DNA of 64,000 nt from Acanthacorydalis orientalis (Eukaryota; Arthropoda; Insecta; Megaloptera; Corydalidae): assembly GCA_034766995.1 (NCBI GenBank), contig CM068315.1, positions 13,173,510-13,237,509 of the forward strand, read 5' to 3'. The translations under genes were made by a program, and so were the position numbers. Shown piece by piece: positions 11,655-21,949 of the stretch. How positions within the stretch are numbered: position 1 is the first letter of the stretch; each line of letters begins with the position of its first letter. The notes beneath the pieces are model-generated. The model saw nothing but the letters and a program-made list of their open reading frames with translations, did no database searches and was not told where the DNA came from.

Positions 11655-12050
11655 GTGATTTAAATGGGGAAGAGACTCGAATAAATGAGACTGTTAAAAG
11701 GAGGATATTTGATTTTATCTTAATCGAATATTGAAGATTGTTTTGTTAACTCATTCAGGTAATTCTTTCCAGGAAAAATCCGACTACCTGGCTAGTCTGG
11801 TACTTACTGGGAATTGGTACTAGAATGAGCCTAGGAAAAACTTATGATAATTGCGAGGGCATGACGAGGATTTTGTTAACAGTGAAGGATGCTGAAAGGC
11901 GTTTACCAAAGAGACAGTTGGATTTTTTTGAAGTTCGATGCTTGAGAAAATTTCTTAACCCTTTGGTAAACGAATATTTTTTTTGGATAACTTTCGTTGG
12001 TAGGATGTTTTGGAATTGGGACACAGATATCCAGGTGGACTTATGAAGAG
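11655..12050 (+). pseudogene. Possible non-LTR retrotransposon remnant (reverse transcriptase tail)
   Basis: Two short forward segments resemble the region C-terminal to the reverse transcriptase of non-LTR elements. One near 11656-11735 reads DCDLNGEETRINETVKRRI, like the 'D(G/C)DLxxEExxRIxxxxxxR' pattern. One near 11865-11955 reads LLTVKDAERRL then FEVRCLRKFLN, like 'ESWxLTxxDxxRL...FEMxCLRR'. Frames are broken between them and no catalytic YADD box is seen. Downstream to about 12440 the sequence is unusually G- and A-rich on this strand, compatible with more of the same element. The assignment is by motif memory only. Confidence 0.4.
11900..11972. repeat. Perfect 12-bp inverted repeat
   Basis: CGTTTACCAAAG at 11900-11911 and CTTTGGTAAACG at 11961-11972 are exact reverse complements, 49 nt apart, inside the possible retroelement remnant. 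Confidence 0.8.
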
Positions 12051-12635
12051 GAGTGGAACGTGTATGTCTTGCTGGATATAAAGTTAGGTTAAATATAGTT
12101 AAAGAGTTAAGTTAAAAAAGATTTATTGATAAAACAACGAATGAAAACGTGTAGAAAATCAAGAGAGTCGAGAAGTTTATGAGGTAATTTGTTAGGATAT
12201 ATCTTCAGATATGAAAAATTAAAAAATACTATACTAGAAAGTTAGGCGGAACGGAAGAAGTATAGAAGAAAAACTAGATTTTAATATATAAAGTAAATAA
12301 AAGAGGAAGTTAAGTTCTGTAATTACCAAGAATTAAAGATGTAGGCAGAAAGAAGAAAACATATAAAATTAGTGTGGATTGGTAACTAAAAGAGGTTTGT
12401 TTGCCAACAAGACAAAATGTCGAATAAGTTTAATTCAATTTTTTTTATAAACTGTAATTTTGTTGCGAGTATTTAACTTAAGTAGATGCAGTAGCATGAA
12501 ATATTTTTTTTAATAAATAGAAACACATTTTGTACTTTTTTCTTGACGAATAAATAATTTCTCAATCCATAAATCAAACAAAAAGATTCTGTTCAGACAA
12601 AATATGATGGATCATTTTGGATTGTTATTTATATA

Positions 12636-13184
12636 TTAGGTTGGTAGGAAAATAATTGAGATTTTTGTTTTCTGAATTTTAACTTTAATATATTTTAATG
12701 AAAGTGTCCATTTCATCGTGTTCATGTTAACATCATTTTAAAGTCCAATTTTCGGTTTGTATTTTGTTAACATCGACTTCGGTTTTATTATTTATTTTGC
12801 TTCAAATTGGGCTATTGTATTAAAAATGGAAAGAAACAAACAAGAGCAATATTTTTTGTGAGTTCAAATTGGGATGTAAATTTGTATAAATTGCTTGTAA
12901 ACTAAACGATGCTTTTGATGTTGATACTGTTGAGGAACGTACGGTGCAGTGATGGTTCTAAACATTTCGTGCTGGGTACGAGAGCCTTGAAGATGAAGAA
13001 GGTCGCGGGCGTCCTTCAGTTCATAACGACCAATTGAAGGCCCAAGGGTGTTATGAAGGGTTAATTGGCAAAAATGTGTCTATTATAATCGTGCTTATTT
13101 CGATAAATAAAGTTAATTATTAGTTGAGAAAAATGTATATAAATTTGAAGCTCATAAATCTGAATTATTTTTCTACCAAGCTAA
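12636..13184 (+). mobile_element. Mariner group B, copy 1 (DNA-binding half only)
   Basis: Termini are TTAGGTTGGTAGGAAAATAA and, read inward, TTAGCTTGGTAGAAAAATAA. Inside is a frame-broken N-terminal transposase beginning near 12827 (MERNKQEQYFL) with remnants of KLNDAFDV and TVQ.W. No catalytic domain is present. The element is far shorter than the roughly 1.3 kb of a full mariner and has many stops. Confidence 0.8.
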
Positions 13185-13189
13185 TACAT

Positions 13190-13255
13190 TTTAATAACGA
13201 TGTCATCATCCTCAGAGAGTCAAGATACAGAAAAATCGACAGATTATTTATTTTT
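13190..13255. repeat. Foldback MITE, inner-arm fragment
   Basis: GATGTCATCATCCTCAGAGA then AAGATACAGAAAAATCGA matches the inner left arm. It starts right after a group B mariner, which may have inserted into or next to it. Confidence 0.5.
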
Positions 13256-13497
13256 AAATTTATTTCGGTGTATACGGTGTATAAGTTCAGTGTATAAGTC
13301 AAAAAACAAAAATTTTTCTAGAGGAAGTATACTGATTTTAAAATATACATATTTCATTTAATTTGTCAGTATACTTTGTTTTAATTAAAACGAATTCGAC
13401 ATATTGTTTAGCAATGAAAAGTTCAAACCCTATGTAGATTCAAATATATCTTATTTAATTTTTTATTAAATATAGACATAAAAGCATATACACACAT

Positions 13498-13515
13498 TTT
13501 CACACACACACACAC

Positions 13516-13586
<71 letters not shown>

Positions 13587-13589
13587 TGT
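13498..13589. repeat. (CA)n-(TA)n microsatellite
   Basis: CA units followed by TA with single-base interruptions. Confidence 0.95.
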
Positions 13590-13915
13590 AGAAAATGTAA
13601 TGTATATAAAAATGGACGATAAAAATTTCATTACGAATCTACTTTTGTCAGTGATACTGATCGTTAGGTATATTTGCCATACTTATTAAACATAAATCAA
13701 TAATGAAACCATTGATGTGCGTATAAGTTGATCAAATATAATTACATTACACTCACGAATACAAGATTTCGAATTTGGAACGTTAACTGTATTTGATTTA
13801 TGGAATGTGATCCACTGGAACTAAACAAAGAGGATTTGAAAGTAAAATCAATATTTTTGCTGTACATTATTTTGAACAAATAAACGAACACGGACATATC
13901 TGTTATATTCTGATT

Positions 13916-13958
<43 letters not shown>

Positions 13959-14014
13959 TTGTGTGTGTGCGTGTGTTTGTGTGTGTGTGTGTGTGTTTGT
14001 GTGTGTGTGTATGT
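13916..14014. repeat. (TA)n-(TG)n microsatellite
   Basis: TA tract passing into an interrupted TG tract with TTTG and TGCG variants. Confidence 0.95.
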
Positions 14015-14524
14015 ATGATTATGTAAAGATGAACACGGATGTTAGACTGTATATTATAAGGAAATAGAGCTTTAGATTTATAGTTACAACTGTTAAGCTT
14101 GTACGAAACAAATGTACAATTAAAGGTAGATGTGAAGGTAAAACACAGTGTTGAATTTAATACAATAAAGTATCTTAGTTGATAGAATAAATTTGAATGT
14201 ATAAGTTATGTGCAAGCGAATCCTTGTTTTAGTTCAAAATAGAATGTGAATATCATTTATGTAAAAGGTAATATGAATGTCTACATAGGAATTGATCTTG
14301 AAATCGTTAGGAACCAGTAGTTAGTATATGTTGAGTATTTAGATTTTTATGGGAAAAATGTCATAAAATATTTTTTCTTTACTGTGCTACCATTTTAAAT
14401 ATTTTCTTATGATTAACATTTTAGGGAATAATTATAATAAAAGTTAGTTGTTATAAATTAATTTTATTTTAAAGAAACTTATTTGTATTATCAAGTTATT
14501 TTTTATCTCAATACCGTTCCGACA

Positions 14525-14728
14525 GATTAAATTCACTTTATGAATTATTTTTTGACAACAAACCATTGATTAAAAATGTTCAATAAATGAAGATTGATCA
14601 TTTTTGATTGTTAATAATTTTTAATAGCAGCAATTAAAAATGATCAATAATGATTTATTGAACATTTCTAATCATTAAAATATTTTGTGGTTTGTGAAGT
14701 AAAAAAAGAATTAATCTGTGAAGTACTT
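14525..14728. repeat. Foldback MITE, both arms, compact copy
   Basis: The left arm (AATTCACTTTATGAATTATT, ATTGATTAAAAATGTTC) and right arm (AATGATCAATAATGATTTAT, TTTTGTGGTTTGTGAAG) meet at about 14630 almost without a loop. The nested palindrome in the right arm at about 14640-14678 is the clearest example of the within-arm hairpin. Confidence 0.75.
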
Positions 14729-15235
14729 TTTATCTGCCTTTTACTTTTTCTTAAACAAATTACACTAACTTAATGTCGTCTTTTGATACTCATTTTACTT
14801 TAATTTATAAATTTTATGTTTATTCAGTCTCTTTTTAAGCCTATTAGTTAAATCAAATACAAACAATCGATACATTATCTAACCAAGGTGATTGGATGTG
14901 AGATAGTTGTATTTTTATTTTGTTCAGTTTGAAAATAATACTTTATGATGGATGAACGAGAAAAGATGTGCACAGAAGCTTATAATATTTTAAAGGATTG
15001 AGATGGAACGAAAGAAAAGAAATAAAGTTTAAAGTGCAATCTTTCAAATAGTATATTTATTTACTTATCTAGTACTCTTGTCCATGTATTGATGAACTAG
15101 TATTGTCAATATATTATGGCTAATGTGTAACAAGTGACTTCATTATATCAATGAAGAAATGTAGTATTTACAGTTGTATAAGTTAATACTGGCGTGAAGG
15201 AGTGGCTGAAGGTTCAATATCAGATTTAAAACATG

Positions 15236-15471
15236 AAGAAGCTTTCACAAATGTATTCTTTTTTCATTCCACAAATTATAAAAAAAATTTCTGGCCGTAC
15301 ATGTTTAATAAATCATTATTGATCAAGATTATTTTTGATAGAGCAAATCAAATATATACTTGATTAATAATGATTTTTGAACATTTCTTTCCAGAATTTT
15401 GATTGCGGTTCGGTGGCTGAAAAAATGATTTTTTTGTGAAAGTGAATTTAGTCACAGTGTCAGAACTGTAG
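15236..15471. repeat. Foldback MITE, both arms with good right end
   Basis: The left arm runs from about CTTTCACAAATGTATTC through TTTAATAAATCATTATTG. The right arm runs from TTAATAATGATTTTTGAAC to GTGAAAGTGAATTTAGTC and ends CACAGTGTCAGAACTGTAG, the best-preserved terminus of the family. Confidence 0.8.
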
Positions 15472-16239
15472 TGTAGTGTGATGAAGAAATTTTTCATACA
15501 TTGGTAGATATGCATTGTAAATTTCGATGATTCTGTTAAAAAATAAAATTATAATTTCAAATTTTATATAAGTTTTTTTTCTTTTTTATGTCATATCGAA
15601 ATCTCAAATTATTCAAAAGTTGTTATCTCTTTTGCAAACTTATAGTCAATGACGCACGCATTTCCTTTGCTTACTTTATTAAACAGGAAGGTTAATAGCA
15701 ATATTTAAGTAGTTATGAAATGTAATGAAAGTATTGCAATTCGAAAATTAAAAATAGTAGGAAAAAAATTTTGATTAATAAAATTAATACATTTAATCAA
15801 CATTTAATCAACCATTTATTTGTTGCAAAATAAGAAATGAAAATAATATGTTAATGAAAAAAGTTAATATTAGAATTATCATCGAAATTATCAATACTTA
15901 GTTGTTAGTTAGAAAATGTTTTAGGAATATGAAAAAATTGAAACGGTACTTCAAAAGAAATGTATATATTTTTATTTATTTCGGATCACTCTGTATAACA
16001 AGTGTTTATGTTTTGAATCGTATTTTATGTACAAGTTTATAAGTATGTATGCGTGTGTATGTGTTGTGATTTATTTCCATTGTCAATCTTGTACCGACAA
16101 AAAGCAGATTTCCAAAGTCAATAAAGTGTAAACTTAAAAACTAGTAAAATAAATTCTGCATGTATATAATTTACAAGAAAAAGAAGTATATACACATCAT
16201 GCCTTAAAGTTATTGGCGTGTTAACCCCTGTCTCTTTTG

Positions 16240-16620
16240 TGGATACAAAGTGACAAATGACAACTGACAAATAAGCAAGGAAGGGCGTGAAAACACGAAA
16301 GTTGTCTTGCGGAATGCATCACGCACACACGCACAGCGAGCACACCCCTAGATGGGATGCGTGATACTCATCACTTTGTCATGCGTTTTCTGCAGCAAAG
16401 TGATGCGGATATATAACACGAAAAAAAAGAAAAAAACAGTGCTATTGTATCGACTACGAAGTCTTTTTTTTCCTCTTTTCGTTTCGACGTTTTCCGCTCT
16501 CTTCCGACGAAAATGATATCGGACAAAGAAACGGCGCATCGCGTTGTAACGCGCTGTTCCAATAACGGCGTGTCTTGACATTGTTTACTGTGTTGTACAA
16601 TGAAGAATTCGTGAACTATT
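16240..16620. promoter_or_regulatory. CpG-rich island with TATA-like site
   Basis: Clearly less AT-rich than its surroundings with many CG dinucleotides (GCACAGCGAGCAC, GGCGCATCGCGTTGTAACGC). GATATATAACACG at about 16408 could act as a TATA element on the plus strand. A minus-strand frame of 148 codons spans 16371-16817 but matches nothing known. A promoter or conserved noncoding element of a gene outside the recognised set is the simplest reading. Confidence 0.35.
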
Positions 16621-16817
16621 TGAAATTGTTCCCTAAGTGATTTCCCAAATGGGGTGTCAATGATCCGTTTGTTGTTCTGTTTTTGTTTCATGTTCGAACA
16701 TGGAAACGAAACGGGGAGATGAAGAAGTGTACACAGAACTATATATCTTTTCAATTTGGAATATTTTGAAATTATCGATAAAACAACAATGTATAGCGAG
16801 AACGATTCAAAACACAA

Positions 16818-17396
16818 TTATGTGTCTGTATATTTTTCAAACTAATTAAATTTCAATTCATTGAAAATGCCCAATAATCTGTTATAATTATAATATTAAT
16901 TGAAAATAACTTATGCAAAATAATTATATTTTTCATTACAGAGAATAGTATTTTTTGTGTAAAGAATAAGTGAATATTTATATGATATATTTTATAAAAC
17001 CACTTCTAAGAAATAATTCAATCCTCTAAGATTGGATACATTTTTATACAAAAACGTAAATAGAATTTTATAATTTTCCAATCATAAAAAATATTTAGTA
17101 TTTCGAAAAATTGATATTAAATCACCAAGTGTCATCCATCCATTCACTTCTTAAGAGTTTTACGTTGCAAAAAAAAACAAGTTCTGAAATTTACCTTTGA
17201 CTTTTTAGTTGTGTTCGCATCTTGAGGTACTTACTGACATTTCTTGTTTTTGATTTCTAGGAAAAATTTCAAAAACCTAGACGACTTTAATAACTACAAT
17301 GAAATGTACGATTTATAAAACAATACGTTGCCATACATCTGCGAGAGAAACACACTCACTAACATTCAACAGCGACAATGATTATATACACATACT

Positions 17397-17399
<3 letters not shown>
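16818..17399. other. AT-rich intergenic
   Basis: Nothing recognised. Confidence 0.5.

Positions 17400-17453
<54 letters not shown>
17400..17453. repeat. (TA)n microsatellite
   Basis: Pure TA tract. Confidence 0.95.
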
Positions 17454-17458
<5 letters not shown>

Positions 17459-18600
17459 AAAAATGAAAGAAGAAAATTTGTTGGAATTAATTAAATATAA
17501 AATAATACCAAAATTAATTTCTTGTGACTGACTTATGCTTTTATTTTATGTAAAACTTCAAATTTGATATAAAATATAAAGTTATAAAAGCTTTCCATTC
17601 AGTTGACTTTCAAAGAGTTAGTTTATTGTGCTGTTTTCAACTCGTTAATTTTCTTTGATACTGATATGATATTCAGGTTCTTTATGAAAACAATCAGAAA
17701 TTACTATCATTATCAGAGACAAATAAATTTTAAAAATAATTATTAATTTGTTAATTAAAAAGCTGAAATTGCTTTTTCTATTTTCTAGTGTACACGTATA
17801 TCCTCATGCAGTTTAAACTTCTCAAACGTAATTAATAAAAGGAACAAAACTCCCTTTTAATTATTTATAATTTATTTGCTTGTCTATTTTTTCCAATTTT
17901 AAAACAAGTAACTCTTAGAGAAAAACGGCATAAGAGCAATTACCATAATTAAATACGAATTGTTAGTTAGTGGAGACATAATATATCATTGTAGTTTTTA
18001 GTTTCAAACTTATTAGAGGATATGAAATTAATTAATTGACAAAGAACCATTTTTAGTTCTATATGAGTAGTTTTATAAAAAAACATTATCTTTTTCTTTA
18101 TTAAAAAACTCAATAATTAATTATATTCTGAACAGCATTCTTTGCTCATTTATAATGTATACAACAAATTAATTAAAATTTAATAACAATCAAGCGTTTG
18201 ATTAAAACAAAACTTGTGTCGATTCGAAATCATCGAAGAGCGTCGAAGGCCTTGTATTAATTTTATATGATCTTTTGATCATCTCTATTCGGCCTATTGT
18301 TTCTCTGTCGTTAACGTCTTGAGATATTTTTCAACGTCTTCATTGTAAATTAATTATGTATTTATAAAATTCACGAGTCCCCGATCCCTTGTGAATCGAT
18401 AGGGATAAAGTATAGGTGAAAAGTTTTATGAATATTATTTGTATGCAGTATTTTCAATATGGAATATATTCGAACTCATTTTATTAAGTTTCATGATATT
18501 TATATTTTTTGTCATAGAACTTTTTTCATAACATACATAAATATTCGCTTAAAATCAAGAAATGTATTTAAAACACTGTTTTAATTATTACAAATTAATT
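17454..18600. other. AT-rich intergenic
   Basis: No gene or structured repeat that I can support. A modest CG-containing patch lies at 18215-18400. Confidence 0.5.
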
Positions 18601-18606
18601 CCTTAT

Positions 18607-18715
18607 AAAGAATTTTTCTGATCAAAAATGTTCAATTAATTATTATTGATCCACTTGATTGCTATTTATGCACATTTAGATAATCTTCAGAAAACACTGA
18701 AGTACAGAACAATGT
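18607..18715. repeat. Foldback MITE, left arm
   Basis: TTTCTGATCAAAAATGTTC, a core ATTATTGATCCACTTGATTG and an inner ACTGAAGTACAGA segment match the family's left arm. Confidence 0.6.
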
Positions 18716-18882
18716 TGTAAAATATTAGCAGTTACTTCTTTTAAATTAAATCCACAGTTCAATTTACATTAATTTCTTAACTTAACATTCATTTTTTATA
18801 AAATTTCTTATAAGACATAAATGTTTTTTTTTATTTTATAAGATTTATTGACTTTTGGGATATAAGTATATTTTTTTATATA

Positions 18883-19679
18883 CGAAGGTTGTTTGATAAG
18901 TTTGATAAAACACAAGTTAAACATCGTCTTTTCGAAAAAATCGATTTTATTTCTCAGCATAGTCTCTATTGAGTGTTACACACTTGGTTCATCGAGTCTG
19001 AAAAATACGGATTGATGGCGGCGATGACATACTCATTCGACGTAAATTCTTCCTCCCGAGCCAAATTTTCAAGTTTATGAAGAGGAAAAAGTCGTACGGG
19101 GCTAAGTTCAGAGAATAGGGTGGATGAGGAATCAATTCGTGGCCTAATTCGTGCAATTTTGCCATTGCGACTGTCGATTTGCAGGTCAGCGCGTTGTCCT
19201 GGCGAAAGAGCACTTTTTTGTGCTCCAATTTTGGCTGTTTTTGTTTCAAGTTTTCTTTCAAACGGTCCAATAATTTTCCATAATAGGCTCCTGTTATCGT
19301 TCTCCAGTTCGAAAAGTAGTCGATCAGGATGATTCCTTTAGAATCCCAAAAAATAGTGGCCATCATCTTCCCAGCCGACAAAACGGTCTTCGTCTTCTTC
19401 GGTGCACTTTCCTCAATTGTTGTCTATTGCTTTGTCTTAGGTGTCTAGTGACGGATTCATGATTAATCCATGACGACAAATCTATGCAAAAGGCCTGCTC
19501 GTTTTTTTTTCTATTTTTTCGGTAACTGCTTCAATGCCCGTTTCAAATATCTGTAGAACGTGAACAACGTGTCCTTTCTAACTGAAATTTCGCCTATGCT
19601 AGTTTGAAAAGCGACACTTGATAGTAGTAACGTTACCAAATGATTGACTAAAGTTATCAAACTATATCAAACTCGTTAT
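18883..19679 (-). mobile_element. Mariner group A, copy 2 (internally deleted)
   Basis: About 797 nt, reverse orientation. The right-hand (5') end contains degraded GTTTGATATAGTTTGATAAC and an AATCATTTGGTAACGTTAC block; the left-hand (3') end is CGAAGGTTGTTTGATAAG. The 5' noncoding part is joined to catalytic-domain sequence at what looks like the same point as in copy 1, with the DNA-binding half missing in both. Confidence 0.8.
18989..19381 (-). pseudogene. Mariner transposase, catalytic half
   Basis: A 130-codon open frame with SAGKMMATIFWDSKGIILID, YYGKLLDRL, KKVLFRQDNALTCKSTVAMA and LIPHPPYSLNLAPYDFFLF. The second catalytic Asp (RQDN) and the third (APYD) are both kept, unlike in copy 1. 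The first catalytic region upstream is frame-broken (GLSSWINHESVTRHL-like). The N-terminal DNA-binding domain is absent, so this is a remnant and not a working gene. Confidence 0.8.
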
Positions 19680-19874
19680 CAATCTCGTGCTTAATTATAT
19701 TTTTATGCTCTTAGAATGTGATTTCATGGAAAAATTAAAATCAGTTTCATAAAACACCTTGATACTAGTTTGTATATTGCTATAAACACCAATTATTTTC
19801 CGAAAGAGAATCGAGACAATTTTTTTAAATTAATGAAATTGAATACAGATTCATAATAAAATTATAAAATACAC

Positions 19875-20139
19875 ACATTTCGATAACAATGTTATCATCA
19901 TTGAGCGCCAATGTACAAAAAAACTAGACTTGTCTGTAAGTGCTTTTAATTTCTTTTTCTATATTTTGGTACTCTGAGATGTTGATATTCTAATCGAAAT
20001 ATCCCACATTAAAATTGAAAAATGATTAATAAACATTTATCGAATATTTTTGATTAGAATTTTTTTGTAGTTTCTGTATTGAAAACAATTCATTTGTGAA
20101 ACTGTTTTTAGCCATAGTGTCAGAACTGATGGGAAAAAT
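19875..20139. repeat. Foldback MITE, inner left arm plus full right arm
   Basis: CATTTCGATAACAATGTTATC and the GCGCCAATGTAC inner segment on the left; ATTAATAAACATTTATCG, TTTTTTGTAGTTTCTG and GCCATAGTGTCAGAACTGAT on the right. It lies about 320 nt downstream of the secreted-protein gene's stop codon. Confidence 0.7.
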
Positions 20140-20337
20140 ATACTTCTGTTATAATAATATATCACTAGGAAAAATACAAGAGCATTTGAGTCTAGGTAGT
20201 ATGTTTAAAAAAAATTATAAAAATATACAAGATGTAGTACAGTAATATTTTTGATTTGCTTTTCATGAGAATACAATTTAATTGAATCAGGCAAAAAGAA
20301 GAAAAATAATATTCAGATTACCTTTGAGATAAAATAT

Positions 20338-20343
20338 TTTATT
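20338..20343 (-). terminator. Poly(A) signal for the secreted-protein gene
   Basis: AATAAA on the minus strand about 120 nt after the stop codon, in AT-rich sequence. It is the closest canonical hexamer, implying a 3' untranslated region of roughly 140 nt. Confidence 0.5.
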
Positions 20344-20463
20344 GTTTAAATAAATTATAAACAAAACAATCCAAAAATTTCCACTATAAATATTTAACGT
20401 GAAATAAAACAACGTAGTTTGATCTCCAGTTATGTATAAATATATTCAAAACATATATGCAAC

Positions 20464-21165
20464 TTACTGGAATAACTGTACAAGAGGTTCGCTTCGTGGG
20501 TTGTACGTATAAATAGGTCCGCTCAACGGTTCTACATTTTCATACTGATATCTTGCAGTGTACACCATTTTCTCCAGATCTGATTCAGTCATGTAAACAA
20601 TCTTCTGTAACTGACCGTTAGGTAGAAGCAGATAGTACTGTCCATCTTGAGTGTCGACATTTTCGATATTTTCAACATCTTCGACTTGTTTTTCACTCTT
20701 TTTCACATCAGAATCTTGTGCGTCATTAACAGTCGTTGTTTCAATCGATGATTCTGTGGTTGAAGCGTCGACAGTTGTCGATTCAGTCGTTTCGGGTGCT
20801 GCAGTCGTCGTCGGTGTATTAGATGGGTTAAAAGCACTTGCTGGTGGTATGAAGAACTGTGGAGTGTTATACTGTTGTGTTTGTAAACGTCCGAATTGAC
20901 TGGATTCTTGAGCCGGAATGATATAGAATTGGACTGGTGTTGGGTATGGTTCACGATATTGTTGAGAGAACGCAAAGTTTTGTTGACTGATGTATTTGGC
21001 TGGGATAATAAAAGCGGCCCCTCCTTGAGGACTGTTATCCACTGATGGATTAGTCGATTCAGTTTCGTCGATTTCTTCAGCGTCTGCTTTCCTGTTTCTG
21101 TAATATGGTGGTTCGGCACCGGCGATAGCCAAAACAACAACGGCCAATACAATAATTGTCTTCAT
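20464..21165 (-). CDS. Small secreted insect protein, DUF4794-like C-terminal block
   Basis: An intact single-exon reading frame of 233 residues and the only convincing gene in the window. Residues 1-17 form a signal peptide (Lys2, a hydrophobic run to Ala15, likely cleavage after AGA at 15-17), so the product is probably secreted. Residues 18-50 are acidic and polar. Residues 51-110 are rich in Gln, Tyr, Pro and Phe and hold three similar motifs (FIIPA at 52-56, FYIIPA at 80-85, FFIPPA at 104-109). Residues 117-147 are a Thr/Ser/Glu-rich linker that could carry O-glycans. Residues 175-228 (YYLLLPNGQLQKIVY, then YQYENVEPLSGPIYTYNP) resemble, from memory, the C-terminal block of insect secreted or cuticle-associated proteins called DUF4794. 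The frame opens 37 nt after an initiator-like site and ends before an AATAAA signal. The TAA stop lies inside a GTAAGT splice-donor-like string, so a spliced longer C terminus is possible. Molecular function is unknown. Confidence 0.85.
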   Translation of the reverse strand: MKTIIVLAVVVLAIAGAEPPYYRNRKADAEEIDETESTNPSVDNSPQGGAAFIIPAKYISQQNFAFSQQYREPYPTPVQFYIIPAQESSQFGRLQTQQYNTPQFFIPPASAFNPSNTPTTTAAPETTESTTVDASTTESSIETTTVNDAQDSDVKKSEKQVEDVENIENVDTQDGQYYLLLPNGQLQKIVYMTESDLEKMVYTARYQYENVEPLSGPIYTYNPRSEPLVQLFQ

Positions 21166-21199
21166 TTTGTTATTGTTCTATGGAACGTTTGTGAAACAC

Positions 21200-21237
21200 A
21201 ACTGATGATTTCGTAAACGTGTCGAAGTGTATTTATA
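21200..21237 (-). promoter_or_regulatory. Core promoter of the secreted-protein gene
   Basis: On the minus strand TATAAAT begins at 21237 and TCAGTT, an arthropod initiator match, covers 21205-21200. The spacing from the TATA box to the initiator A (21203) is 34 nt, slightly long but workable. The predicted leader is about 37 nt and contains no upstream ATG. Confidence 0.6.
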
Positions 21238-21289
21238 CCATCATCTGATAAATCCCCGGATACCATATTAATTTAATTATGAATTCCGA

Positions 21290-21745
21290 ATAATGTCCGA
21301 TGAGTGTGTGTGCACGACATTGGCCCCGTATCAGACATTATGTAATGTTTGGCACGGGCGGCGGCAAAGGGTTTACGCGTACGTGCGTGCATATATTCTG
21401 AGGTATCGCCACGCGTTGACTATCAAGTAGACGACAACGATGACGTATTGTTGTGGTGTGCTCCTCAACGACCATACCGTTTTCAAGAGTGTCAACATGC
21501 CCGTCGTACACTTTTTATCCCACTTGAAACTCGAACAAAGTTGCGAGTTTTAGAAAGTTTTTGTACCATTTTTCTTTGTATATTATTAATGGAGTTTATT
21601 AAGTGAATAGAAATATGTTTTTATTTTATTTCAGTTTCTTGTAGAAGTTTCCTTCGTGAAATGGAGTTTCGTGGTTATGTCGGAGTGATACACAACATGA
21701 AACGGCTGGAGGCCGGTGATGAAAGAATACGACTTGACGTTTTGT
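21290..21745. promoter_or_regulatory. CpG-richer region upstream of the secreted-protein gene
   Basis: Markedly less AT-rich than its surroundings, with clustered CG dinucleotides (ACGCGTACGTGCGTG near 21375, CCACGCGTTG near 21410). It lies directly upstream of the gene's core promoter. A short forward frame at 21349-21606 matches no family I know. An upstream regulatory region or a fragment of a divergent transcript are the likelier readings. Confidence 0.35.
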
Positions 21746-21871
21746 GTGAATAATTAAATTCGTTTTATAAATTCACTGCATTCGCACGAGTTTCGTATTG
21801 TTTGAATTAAATAATTCTGTACTAACAATTTTAATCTTACTTTGAATTTTCATTAATAATAAATATTATAC

Positions 21872-21889
21872 ACATATATATATATACAT

Positions 21890-21945
<56 letters not shown>
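21872..21945. repeat. (CA)n-(TA)n microsatellite
   Basis: TA and CA units in a compound tract. Confidence 0.95.
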
Positions 21946-21948
<3 letters not shown>

Positions 21949-21949
21949 G

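Noticed and set aside
11825..12046. 73-codon forward frame as a stand-alone gene
   Set aside because: Its middle resembles a retrotransposon tail and the frame is broken upstream, so it is reported as a possible element remnant and not as a gene.
16371..16817. 148-codon minus-strand open frame
   Set aside because: No recognisable domain, lies over a GC-richer patch where stops are rarer, and has another overlapping frame; treated as part of a possible regulatory island.
20651..21152. Two further frames overlapping the secreted-protein gene (one on each strand)
   Set aside because: Shadows of the real gene; only the 233-residue frame has a signal peptide, promoter and family-like tail.
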